DNA from: CAYPTY01 sp964413935
Lineage (GTDB): Bacteria > Bacteroidota > Rhodothermia > Balneolales > Balneolaceae
Direction: 5' to 3'
Assembly: GCA_964413935.1 (NCBI GenBank)
Contig: CAYPTY010000002.1
Span: 62,001-126,000 of the forward strand
Length of the DNA stretch: 64,000 nucleotides
Shown: piece after piece, positions 9,389-16,852 of the stretch
Layout of the letters: every line of letters starts with the position of its first letter
Numbering within the stretch: the stretch's first letter is position 1
Notes under the pieces: model-generated
Told to the model about the DNA's origin: nothing
Database searches by the model: none
The model's input: only the letters and a program-made list of their open reading frames with translations
Made by a program: the position numbers and the translations under genes

Positions 9389-10150
9389 TTACTGATTACT
9401 GATGCGCCAGCGTATGATTTCTTCAATGCTTGGGTTGCTCCCTCTTTCTTCGATCAGGTTTTCCACCATTTGATGGGTAACGCCTATAGATCGCATTCTG
9501 ATGAGTTCATTCTCGGTAATGTTTTCATATCCCAGATCATTCATATTGCTGGTAAAATGGGCCGTTACCCCTGCTCTGCGAAGTCGTGCAAGGTCTTCGG
9601 CCGTGAGATCATAACCCAGTGATCTCATCATACTGGCGAAGGTCGGCGTCACTTCCGCATTCTGTAGTTCAACCAGCTGATCTACGGTCAGGTCAGTATA
9701 CCCCACATTTTGCAGGCTGCTTACATATTCCGCAGTAACATCACCCCGACTAAGCTCTTTCAGATCTTCAAGGCTGAGGTCGGTGTAACCCAGATCCCTC
9801 AGATTTGAAGTATTGGTGGCCGTGACACCGGCGCTGCGCAGGTCGATGAGTTCTTCCCTCGATAGCTCACCATAACCCATATCGGTCATCCAGGCTCCCA
9901 TACGGTTCAACAGGTCATCGCTGGGTTCATCCAGGCTCTGAAAAACTTCCACCGGACTAGGAACCAGGTTATCGAATGAAAACTGAGAGATCGCATAAAA
10001 TCCGAAGGTAGCCAGAAAAGCAAAAAGTAAAATGTATTTGGGAAATTTGAATCCGCTTTCTTCCTGCTGTGATTTATACGAGGAGCCGGAGGTATAATCC
10101 GTTTCGAAATCTTCGAGATCGTTTTTGAGGTTTTTGAATCGTGTGGACAT
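9389..10150 (-). CDS. Membrane-anchored protein with five ~28-residue 'LGY...GVT' repeats, function unknown
   Basis: A ~30-residue hydrophilic N terminus precedes one transmembrane segment (~36-57, KYILLFAFLATFGFYAISQF). The rest (~80-250) is built from about five tandem units of 28-29 residues with the pattern lGY.dLt.eeLi.lr.aGVTa.f.snm, plus a degenerate last unit. This predicts a short helical solenoid, presumably outside the cytoplasmic membrane. Similar repeats occur attached to BlaR1/M56-type proteins, from memory; here they stand alone on a single-pass anchor. It lies 68 bp downstream of a response regulator on the same strand and is followed by a terminator. A protein-protein interaction role is plausible, but no function can be assigned. 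Confidence 0.75.
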   Translation of the reverse strand: MSTRFKNLKNDLEDFETDYTSGSSYKSQQEESGFKFPKYILLFAFLATFGFYAISQFSFDNLVPSPVEVFQSLDEPSDDLLNRMGAWMTDMGYGELSREELIDLRSAGVTATNTSNLRDLGYTDLSLEDLKELSRGDVTAEYVSSLQNVGYTDLTVDQLVELQNAEVTPTFASMMRSLGYDLTAEDLARLRRAGVTAHFTSNMNDLGYENITENELIRMRSIGVTHQMVENLIEERGSNPSIEEIIRWRISNQ

Positions 10151-10218
10151 AACAGAAAAGTATGTTGAGCAAATGTTTAACGGACTACGCCCAAATATTC
10201 AAAAAGATTCGGAGAATG

Positions 10219-10581
10219 TTAAGAAGCCAGTTCAAGCGTTTTGGTCAACTCACCAATGGTAAAGGGTTTGGTGATGAGTCCAACGCAATTGGTTTCCTTA
10301 ACCCGGTCAAAATTATGGCGGTCAGAGTTTCCGGTAATAAATATGACGGATACCGTACTCATTTTCTCTTTGATGATTTGAATGGCTTCCACACCGTCCA
10401 TTTCCCCTTTAAGCCGGATATCCATTAAGATGATGTCCGGGTTGAGACTGGTAGCCAGTGATATCGCATCCTCACCATTGGTGGCCTTTCCCAAAACCTT
10501 GTGCCCCAGTGTTTTTACCATGTTTTCCAATACCATGGCGATGATCATGTCGTCTTCTACGATGAGAATATTTTTTCCCAT
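10219..10581 (-). CDS. Single-domain response regulator (CheY-like receiver)
   Basis: A receiver domain with no output domain (120 aa). The acidic pocket Glu9-Asp10-Asp11, phospho-acceptor Asp54 (LMDIRL), Thr83 (FITGN) and Lys105 (ITKPF) are all present, so it should be phosphorylatable. No histidine kinase lies nearby, so the partner is encoded elsewhere. The repeat-containing membrane protein follows after 68 bp and could share its transcript. Confidence 0.92.
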   Translation of the reverse strand: MGKNILIVEDDMIIAMVLENMVKTLGHKVLGKATNGEDAISLATSLNPDIILMDIRLKGEMDGVEAIQIIKEKMSTVSVIFITGNSDRHNFDRVKETNCVGLITKPFTIGELTKTLELAS

Positions 10582-10712
10582 TTTCGTGTCTGTGGTTAGG
10601 CTATGAAGTTTTCCTTAGAGTTCTGACAACGCCTGATGTTACGACAGTCTCAGAAAACAATAAAGTATTTATCACTTAGTGGATAATCGACCAGAAAAGC
10701 CCAAACTTTAAG

Positions 10713-11561
10713 TTAGAATTGGGTGATTGAAAGAATTTTACCATCCATCTGATCGATGAAGGCTTCCCATCGCTGCTCATCCAATTCAGGATTAACAATA
10801 TTAAACACATAGCCTTTCCTCATTTCGAGGTTGCCATTGTTGGGATAGGGACGTATTTCAACCAGTTCTTCGCTGCTGACGAAACCGTCCTGAATGGTAA
10901 AGGATACGTTGAGATTTGGTGTCTGTGTGGTCAGCTCCTGACCGATAAGCAGTGCGCGTGCCGAATCTGCTTCGAGATTTGGACGGTCCGGATTATAAAA
11001 GCCGTTAAACCAGTTGCCCCAGATTCGGTTTACCCCGAAGGCATCCAGAAACACACTGATTTCCGTATCTCCAAGAGGAACCTGCTCAATCTGTTGGGCG
11101 GCAAAGGTCACTTTCCATTCAATCACTACGTTATTGATGTTTGGGCCTTCACAAATGGTACAGCCGAACAAAGGTACAGACTCGATGATCTCGAGCCCAG
11201 TGGTATCCAGTACACCTGTAAAGAGGCGATTTTTGTAGAGAATATCCTGTGCAAATGCTTCCAGGGTATCGGTATTGGTAAGTTCGATGCGAACAATTTC
11301 ACGGTCCAGACAAGGATTGATATCATTTGGAAATAAAACACGACTGAATCCCGTATATCCGTACTCATTGAGCGTTGAGCAGATATGATCATTGTTCAAT
11401 TGCTGGTATTCCGAATTTTTTTGCTGTAATGCGCTGATACTGAGAGGCTCAATAACGGTGGGATAGACCACCACATCCTCTTCCAGCGAAACCAGTGTAC
11501 AGGAAAGTCCTAAAACGCCAAATGCGATAATCAGTAAAGCGAGCAGTTTATTATTGCTCAA
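10713..11561 (-). CDS. Lipoprotein of unknown function
   Basis: 282 aa with an N-terminal lipoprotein signal (hydrophobic ~6-20, lipobox LGLSC, Cys21). The start is TTG at 11561; a stop lies a few codons upstream in frame, so no ATG is available. The mature part is beta-rich and includes a short CTIC motif near residue 137. No family is recognised. It stands alone between the response regulator and a divergent oxidoreductase, so context gives no clue. Confidence 0.75.
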   Translation of the reverse strand: MSNNKLLALLIIAFGVLGLSCTLVSLEEDVVVYPTVIEPLSISALQQKNSEYQQLNNDHICSTLNEYGYTGFSRVLFPNDINPCLDREIVRIELTNTDTLEAFAQDILYKNRLFTGVLDTTGLEIIESVPLFGCTICEGPNINNVVIEWKVTFAAQQIEQVPLGDTEISVFLDAFGVNRIWGNWFNGFYNPDRPNLEADSARALLIGQELTTQTPNLNVSFTIQDGFVSSEELVEIRPYPNNGNLEMRKGYVFNIVNPELDEQRWEAFIDQMDGKILSITQF

Positions 11562-11651
11562 TGCAGATGATATTCATTATTCTTCGAACTACAATGTAAT
11601 GCAGCGGAGTCTATTTTTCAATGAATTCGTTTCAAAATCTGATCATCATAA

Positions 11652-11668
11652 GATTAATTTTTTTAATC
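11652..11668. repeat. Short AT-rich inverted repeat between divergent genes
   Basis: GATTAA (11652-11657) and TTAATC (11663-11668) flank five T residues, 29 bases before the TTG start at 11698 and between two divergently transcribed genes. It could be an operator or simply AT-rich promoter DNA; a T tract without GC in the stem makes a terminator unlikely. Confidence 0.3.
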
Positions 11669-11697
11669 AGTAATCATCTAAAAATAACATCAGCACT

Positions 11698-12846
11698 TTG
11701 TATAATATTAGTGTAATCGGAGCGGGTGTTTCCGGTTTGACAACAGCACTTCTTTTTCAGCTTTCAGGCTACCAATGCCGCATTCTGACCGAAGCCAGGA
11801 TGGATGAGGCTGATTTGTCGGAATTCCCCCGTTTCAGCAGTCTCATTCCTGCAGCTTCTATCATTCCCCACTCAATATTCGGCGATCAGGTTCTGGCACT
11901 TTTTAAAGATTCAGATCAGATTTTCAAGGCCCTTAGTTTAAACCCGGAATCCGGTGTGATCAACCATCAGCATTATGAGATTTTTCAAGAGCATCGTGCT
12001 CCTTATGACTATGTCTTGCTGATGGAGCATCCTGAATTACTGCATGAGTTCAGAAAAGAAGGCTACCCCGGAATAGCAGGCATAAATACTGAATCAGGAT
12101 GGCGATTTGTTTGCCGGTTTGCTGACTGGACCCATTACCCATCCTACCTCAAGAAGCTTTTTTTAAATGCAGGAGGGGAAATCAGGCAGCAAAAGCTGAG
12201 AGCTGAGGACATCGAAAAACTGCATTCGGATGTCGTGATAAACTGCAGCGGACTTTCTTCGATAGAGTTATTTGAGGAAAAGGAGAAGCAGGTGTATCTG
12301 GGGCATACTATTCTCATACCCCAACCTGTTGAACTGAAAAAGAATGGGCATGTTGTTTCCTATAACTACGAACCTGCCCCGGACTTGTATCCCCCGGTTG
12401 GGGGAAACCGACAGGATGTGTATGCCTATTCCCGAAGCGGACAACTGCTGCTGGGCGGCAGCCGCATTCCGGGTCAAGTAACAGACGAGGGTTTCAACCA
12501 CCCCAAACTGCCCTTTGAAATGATGAAAACAGACGGAAAAGAAGTCCCCTCTCCCATTTTTGATTTAAACCGGCAGATTATTCAACACTTTTTTGGGATT
12601 GATCCCGGTGAATTCCACCCGAAAATTGGAAGATCAGCCTATCGCTACATCCGAAATACATCAGATGGAATCAGAATTGAGGCCGAGGAAAAGGGTGATA
12701 AGCTCATTCTGCATAACTATGGCAATGGTGGGGCTGGTGTTACGGTGTCCTGGGGTGCTGCTGTCAGGATATTTAATCTGCTGGCTGAGAAAATGAGCAG
12801 TGCAAAAACGGATTCCAAAGCCGTAATCAGATTGCTGGGTCTATGA
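11698..12846 (+). CDS. D-amino-acid oxidase-like FAD-dependent oxidoreductase
   Basis: Predicted flavoenzyme oxidising an amino acid or amine, with FAD bound by the N-terminal Rossmann motif (VIGAGVSGLTTALL). The C-terminal HNYGNGGAGVTVSWGAA matches the eukaryotic-type D-amino-acid oxidase signature HNYGHGG.G.T..WG.A, with Asn replacing the usual His. The upstream segment GRSAYRY...GIRIEAE corresponds to the substrate-site region, where the usual RP is not conserved, so substrate preference may differ. The start is TTG; a stop at 11671 rules out an upstream ATG. It overlaps the 3' end of the convergent RHH gene by 6 bp. D-aspartate oxidase and related glycine-oxidase-like enzymes are alternatives. 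Confidence 0.8.
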   Translation: MYNISVIGAGVSGLTTALLFQLSGYQCRILTEARMDEADLSEFPRFSSLIPAASIIPHSIFGDQVLALFKDSDQIFKALSLNPESGVINHQHYEIFQEHRAPYDYVLLMEHPELLHEFRKEGYPGIAGINTESGWRFVCRFADWTHYPSYLKKLFLNAGGEIRQQKLRAEDIEKLHSDVVINCSGLSSIELFEEKEKQVYLGHTILIPQPVELKKNGHVVSYNYEPAPDLYPPVGGNRQDVYAYSRSGQLLLGGSRIPGQVTDEGFNHPKLPFEMMKTDGKEVPSPIFDLNRQIIQHFFGIDPGEFHPKIGRSAYRYIRNTSDGIRIEAEEKGDKLILHNYGNGGAGVTVSWGAAVRIFNLLAEKMSSAKTDSKAVIRLLGL

Positions 12847-13167
12847 ACCTACACAGTGATCGCATTCTACCCAGGTTTTTTTAGGCAGCTCCGTGATAAC
12901 CGCAGGACCGGTTCCCTTCTCAAAAACCGGTTTATAAAGTACTTCACCTGCATGATGACCTTCTCCGCATTTGTGGCAAGGCAGCTCCTCATCCAGCTTC
13001 TGCGGGGTATAACCACGAATCACCCAGCCTTCCTTGCCGATATGCATCTTCAGACATTCCAGGGCTTCCCGTACGGTTTGGGATTTGTTACCCTGAAAAT
13101 GTCCGTTCGACAGCTCCTCAAGCAGGGCGATGGTACTCTGATCAAAAGTGAAATTAAGCCGTTTCAT
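12841..13167 (-). CDS. Ribbon-helix-helix protein with C-terminal CxxC...CxxC, putative metal-responsive regulator
   Basis: 108 aa. The N-terminal ~40 residues have the pattern of a ribbon-helix-helix DNA-binding fold: a short strand (RLNFTF), a helix (IALLEELS) and a second helix after a turn (SQTVREALECL). The C-terminal half has CHKC (64-67), His71-His72 and CDHC (102-105), a likely zinc site. RHH proteins act as dimers or tetramers on palindromic DNA; NikR is a known metal-sensing member but uses a different C-terminal domain. The gene overlaps the MerC gene by 14 bp and so is translationally coupled to it; a perfect palindrome sits at the operon start. Regulator of the MerC protein is inference. 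Confidence 0.7.
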   Translation of the reverse strand: MKRLNFTFDQSTIALLEELSNGHFQGNKSQTVREALECLKMHIGKEGWVIRGYTPQKLDEELPCHKCGEGHHAGEVLYKPVFEKGTGPAVITELPKKTWVECDHCVGS

Positions 13168-13540
13168 ACTTTATGCTGCATTTATTTTTGTAATTGAGCC
13201 AGTGTCCGCGGATAAGCAGAATACTTCCGGCCAGGGTAACCAGCGATTCGCCATATTCACCCAGTGCATTTCTGAAAAGCCAGGCTGAAAAGATGATGGC
13301 CAGTCCAACGATCATTAGCAGGAAAACCTGTTTGTTGTCATGCCGCTTTTTCAATGAAAAGTACACCACGGGTGCAATCACCAGAAAAAAAGCGATGTGG
13401 GAATAGTCGTGATACATTTCAAGAGATGGCCAAACAGGTAAAAGGGAAACCAGTACCGGTGTCATCATACAATGCATGGCACACAATCCGGAAACTCCAA
13501 TACCTAGCCGATCCCAGAAACCCGCAAGTAGTTGAATCAT
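13154..13540 (-). CDS. MerC-family integral membrane protein
   Basis: 128 aa with about four transmembrane segments. The first carries the family's Cys pair in LCAMHC (Cys20, His23, Cys24) followed by a Pro-containing helix (PVLVSLLP). The family includes MerC of mercury operons, but the short chromosomal form is common in Bacteroidota-related genomes with no mer genes, and its physiological cargo is not settled. The ATG at 13540 is preferred; the longer frame would need a GTG at 13561 and would translate the palindrome. No merA, merP or merT is nearby. It is first in a two-gene operon with the RHH/CxxC protein. Confidence 0.85.
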   Translation of the reverse strand: MIQLLAGFWDRLGIGVSGLCAMHCMMTPVLVSLLPVWPSLEMYHDYSHIAFFLVIAPVVYFSLKKRHDNKQVFLLMIVGLAIIFSAWLFRNALGEYGESLVTLAGSILLIRGHWLNYKNKCSIKYETA

Positions 13541-13542
13541 AG

Positions 13543-13564
13543 AGTGTGTATTTAAATACACACT
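13543..13564. promoter_or_regulatory. Perfect 22-bp palindrome, putative operator of the MerC-RHH operon
   Basis: AGTGTGTATTT / AAATACACACT reads identically on both strands with no spacer. It ends 2 bases before the MerC ATG, so a bound protein would block the transcription start or ribosome binding. The RHH protein in the same operon is the obvious candidate ligand (inference). The divergent endonuclease gene starts 74 bp away. Confidence 0.65.
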
Positions 13565-13613
13565 AAGATAGAGACTTAATCTTTTTCTTACAACAGCCTC
13601 TAGCCTGTTTCAC

Positions 13614-13621
13614 TATCTTTG
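13614..13621 (+). promoter_or_regulatory. -7 promoter element (TATCTTTG) upstream of the exported endonuclease gene
   Basis: TATCTTTG matches the Bacteroidota -7 consensus TAnnTTTG and is 17 bases before the ATG at 13639. No convincing -33 TTG/TTTG was found at the expected distance, so the call rests on the -7 element alone. Confidence 0.4.
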
Positions 13622-13638
13622 CTAAAAATCTTATAGCT

Positions 13639-14475
13639 ATGAAACTACTCGCTGTATTCTTCCTTTTGCTGATGTTGCCCGGTTTTGCTGCTGCACAGGA
13701 ATTCAAAGCCATGACCTACAACATTCGCTATGATACTGAACGGGATGGCATCAATCGCTGGGATGCTCGCAAAGACTGGGTTTCTGAAGTAATTCTGGAT
13801 CAAAAACCGGCCGTGCTGGGTGTTCAGGAGGCACTGCACCATCAGATAATATATCTGGATTCTGCGCTGACCAACTATGCCTATGCCGGCGTGGGGCGTG
13901 ATGACGGTAACCAAAAAGGAGAATACACCGCTGTTTTTATCGACACCACACTATTTCAGATTATGGATTCAGGAACCTTCTGGCTTTCGCCAACCCCGGA
14001 TATGGTATCGGTGGGCTGGGATGCTGCTCTCGAGCGGATCTGCACCTTTGTTCAGCTCCGAAACAGGCAGAACGGAAAAAGACTTCGGGTTTTTAATGCT
14101 CATCTGGACCATCGCGGGGCTTTATCCCGTTTGAATGCACTGAAACTGATTCAAGAAAAGAGCAGGGAATGGTCTGCCGGGGATGAAGCCGTGATCCTGA
14201 TGGGAGATCTGAATGCCACACCGGATTCGGATCCCATTCAGTATATCAACCGTTATTTCGAGGACGCTTTTGTAATTTCCGAAGAACGTTTGGAGGGACC
14301 GCTGGGTACGTATCATGGCTTTGATCCGCAGCATCCACTGGACGGCCGCATTGACTACCTTTTCTCTCAAAGATTACAGAGCCGGTTATACCAAAATCTG
14401 CATCTCCAAAAAGGGAATCAATTTCCTTCCGATCACACTGCAGTCATTGCCCTTTTCCGGTTTGAAACGGATTAA
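13639..14475 (+). CDS. Exported endonuclease/exonuclease/phosphatase family protein
   Basis: 278 aa with a Sec signal peptide (LLAVFFLLLMLPGFAAAQ, cleavage after ~20). The mature domain has the family's metal and catalytic motifs: MTYNIRYD near the N terminus, GVQEAL (metal-binding Glu), HLDHRG, MGDLNATPDSD and the C-terminal SDHTAVIA. Exported members hydrolyse phosphodiesters or phosphomonoesters of extracellular nucleic acids, lipids or sugars; the substrate cannot be told. It precedes a lipoprotein amidohydrolase by 45 bp on the same strand. Confidence 0.88.
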   Translation: MKLLAVFFLLLMLPGFAAAQEFKAMTYNIRYDTERDGINRWDARKDWVSEVILDQKPAVLGVQEALHHQIIYLDSALTNYAYAGVGRDDGNQKGEYTAVFIDTTLFQIMDSGTFWLSPTPDMVSVGWDAALERICTFVQLRNRQNGKRLRVFNAHLDHRGALSRLNALKLIQEKSREWSAGDEAVILMGDLNATPDSDPIQYINRYFEDAFVISEERLEGPLGTYHGFDPQHPLDGRIDYLFSQRLQSRLYQNLHLQKGNQFPSDHTAVIALFRFETD

Positions 14476-14520
14476 AATTATCGGACTGATTTCGTATCAT
14501 TGCCATCAAAAAGCACTCAC

Positions 14521-15951
14521 ATGTATCGAATTTTCCCGATTCTTTTAACCTTTTGTCTGCTGTTGCTGTCAGCCTGCAGCCAGAAAACAGGCAAGGCCGA
14601 CATCCTCATAGAAAATGTACATCTGGTTCGTATTGATTCAGCTGATGTACAGGAATCCATGAGCATCGCCATAAAGGATGATGCTATTGTGGATGTTTTT
14701 CCAGCCGGTACACAAAAATATGAAAGTGCCACCATCATTGAGGGAAGCGGTAAGTATGCCCTTCCTGGCTTATGGGATATGCATGTGCATTTCAGAGGTG
14801 GACGGGATCTGGAAGAATTGAACAAAAGGATGCTGCCGCTATACGTGGCAAGCGGTATCACCGGTGTTCGGGATGCAGGTGGTGATCTCACCAATTCCAT
14901 TATTTCGTGGAAATACCAGATCAACAGCCGTTTCATAGCCGGGCCAAGGCTTTTCTATTCCGGCCCCAAGCTGGACGGTCCGGGCGCGCGATGGGCAGGA
15001 AGCCTGGAAGTTCAAAACCCTGATGACGTAACGGCAGCCCTGGATTCCCTGGAAGCGCTTGGTGCGGATTACGTCAAGATTTACGACAGCACTCTGGATG
15101 CTGACACCTATTTTGAAATCCTCCGGCAGACAGAAAAACGTGGCCTTAAAGTGACCGGTCACATGCCAATGACGGTAATGCTGGATGATGCTATTGATGC
15201 CGGACTGGATGGTATCGAGCACCTCTACTATGTTCTGAAAGGCTGTTCATCTCAGGAAGCCGAAATTACAGAACGCGTTCGCAGGGGTGAACTGGGTTTC
15301 TGGGCAGCTATAGAAGCGCTACTTCAATCCTATGATGAAATGAAGACTAAGCAGCTGTTTCAGAAGCTTGAACAAAACGATGTCTATGTAACGCCAACCA
15401 TTTTTATTAATCAGCGACTGACCTATATCGCGGAAGAGGATCACTCTGAGGATCCTTATCTGCGTTACCTGAGCAGGAAAATTATTGAAACTTATGAAGG
15501 CAGGGTACAAAGCGCGAAGAGGCAGTCTGCTGAGGCACGGCAGTTCCGAAAAGACCTCTACAACCGCTTTCTCGAAATGATCCCTGAAATGCATGTTGCG
15601 GGGGTGCCTCTTTTGGCAGGATCCGACGCCGGAGCTTATAATTCCTATGTGTATCCCGGGCCATCGCTGCATGACGAACTTCAGCTGATGGGCAGAACCG
15701 GGATTTCCAATGCAGATATGCTGCGCATTGCCATACAATCCGGTCCCGAGTTTCTGGGAGTGGATAATGTGTATGGCAGCATCGAAAAAGGAAAAGTGGC
15801 CGACATACTGCTGCTTAACTCCAATCCACTCAAGGACCTTAAAAACCTGCAGGATATTTACGGCGTAAATTTCGGAAGCCTGCATATGAGCAGAGACTAT
15901 TTGGATAATTTACTGGAACGTGTGCGTCGCAGTGATTTCACCGGAATGTAA
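14521..15951 (+). CDS. Lipoprotein amidohydrolase
   Basis: 476 aa from ATG 14521. This start gives a clean lipoprotein signal (MYRIFPIL..., lipobox LLSAC, Cys19); the longer frame from TTG 14500 adds seven residues before it. Metal-site motifs of the amidohydrolase superfamily are HVHF after ALPGLWD, GHMPM, GIEH and AGSDAG (final Asp), and the protein ends with the usual small beta domain (GSIEKGKVADILLLNSNPL). The closest described groups are imidazolonepropionase- and prolidase-like exported amidohydrolases. Anchored in a membrane facing the periplasm; the amide or ester substrate is unknown. Confidence 0.87.
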   Translation: MYRIFPILLTFCLLLLSACSQKTGKADILIENVHLVRIDSADVQESMSIAIKDDAIVDVFPAGTQKYESATIIEGSGKYALPGLWDMHVHFRGGRDLEELNKRMLPLYVASGITGVRDAGGDLTNSIISWKYQINSRFIAGPRLFYSGPKLDGPGARWAGSLEVQNPDDVTAALDSLEALGADYVKIYDSTLDADTYFEILRQTEKRGLKVTGHMPMTVMLDDAIDAGLDGIEHLYYVLKGCSSQEAEITERVRRGELGFWAAIEALLQSYDEMKTKQLFQKLEQNDVYVTPTIFINQRLTYIAEEDHSEDPYLRYLSRKIIETYEGRVQSAKRQSAEARQFRKDLYNRFLEMIPEMHVAGVPLLAGSDAGAYNSYVYPGPSLHDELQLMGRTGISNADMLRIAIQSGPEFLGVDNVYGSIEKGKVADILLLNSNPLKDLKNLQDIYGVNFGSLHMSRDYLDNLLERVRRSDFTGM

Positions 15952-16017
15952 GGCCAAGCTGTAACAATTCTGGGTTGCTGCTCTCTATTCAGAAAGCGTC
16001 CTCTTATCCTGCACCCC

Positions 16018-16461
16018 ATGAAAACTGTTCCTGCTCAGGCAAAAAATACAGAGAGTGAAATTGGCCAACTGCTAAGGCATGGCCGGCTTCATCTGATTTA
16101 TATTCCAACTATTCTGTTCATTTCATTTTCCGCCACTTCTCTTCTTCTGGGCATTTTTCAAAACTCAGTTTATACCATGATCAGTGGTATGTTTATCTCA
16201 CTGATGCTGAGTCAGGTTTACTGGGGCCGAATGTCGGTTCACTGGAGAATGAAGGCCTATCAGGCTAATTATTGCTTCACACTCTTCCGTGAAGCCATGC
16301 GCGAGCAAATGATTTACCCGGCTGATCATTTCATGAACCATTTTCTGATTGGTCCAAAAAGCCGGTTGAAACTCATTCGAAATGTAGATGAACACATCAT
16401 CGAAAAGAAGCGCATGCCGGGCTATCAGTACCTGCAAAATAGCATGCCTAAAGCAAGTTGA
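16018..16461 (+). CDS. Small membrane protein, unknown function
   Basis: 147 aa with two adjacent hydrophobic helices (~28-48 and ~52-70) and a basic cytoplasmic C-terminal region rich in His, Arg and Tyr. No family is recognised. It ends exactly where the convergent DUF2805 gene ends (stops at 16461 and 16462). There is no operon partner: the amidohydrolase upstream is 66 bp away on the same strand and could be cotranscribed. Confidence 0.65.
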   Translation: MKTVPAQAKNTESEIGQLLRHGRLHLIYIPTILFISFSATSLLLGIFQNSVYTMISGMFISLMLSQVYWGRMSVHWRMKAYQANYCFTLFREAMREQMIYPADHFMNHFLIGPKSRLKLIRNVDEHIIEKKRMPGYQYLQNSMPKAS

Positions 16462-16725
16462 TCAGTATCGGTTTCGCTGCATTGGGCTAACAAAACGATT
16501 TACATCCTCACTGCGCAGCTTTCTGTGTTTCGTTTTTCTGGAGGTCACCCTTTCTCTCCACATCTTGAAGCTGGAGGCCTTCATGTTTGAACGCATCAGT
16601 TCGATAGTTTCCGGCTCGCTGAGCCCAAATTGATATTCAATGGCGTCGAATGGGGTCCGGTCTTCCCAGGCCATCTCAATGATGCGGCTGATATCTGCTT
16701 TGCTTAGCTTTTTTGAGTTGCTCAT
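16462..16725 (-). CDS. DUF2805 / TIGR03643 family protein
   Basis: 87 aa, small and basic. ADISRIIEMAWEDRTPFDAIEYQFGLSEPE, followed by a Met/Arg-rich helix (FKMWRERVTSRKTKH), matches this family as remembered; members occur in marine Bacteroidota, cyanobacteria and proteobacteria and have no known function. The helix-turn-helix-like spacing suggests nucleic-acid binding, but that is only inference. Confidence 0.8.
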   Translation of the reverse strand: MSNSKKLSKADISRIIEMAWEDRTPFDAIEYQFGLSEPETIELMRSNMKASSFKMWRERVTSRKTKHRKLRSEDVNRFVSPMQRNRY

Positions 16726-16852
16726 ATTATAAGACAGTGTTGGAAACTTAATGCTAACGAGGTCTGAATCGTGCCCTCATCCCTTAAAAAACCAAACATC
16801 TGAACCCCTGAATTGCTATAATCAAGTACTAGCATCATCTCATTTGCTCCTC

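Noticed and set aside
13541..13561. Longer MerC reading frame from GTG 13561
   Set aside because: Would translate the 22-bp palindrome; ATG 13540 gives the family-like N terminus.
12841..13564. Mercury-resistance operon
   Set aside because: No merA, merT, merP or MerR-type regulator is present; MerC-family proteins occur widely without mercury genes.
15319..15885. 188-codon minus-strand frame inside the amidohydrolase gene
   Set aside because: Shadow of a clear coding sequence; composition not protein-like.
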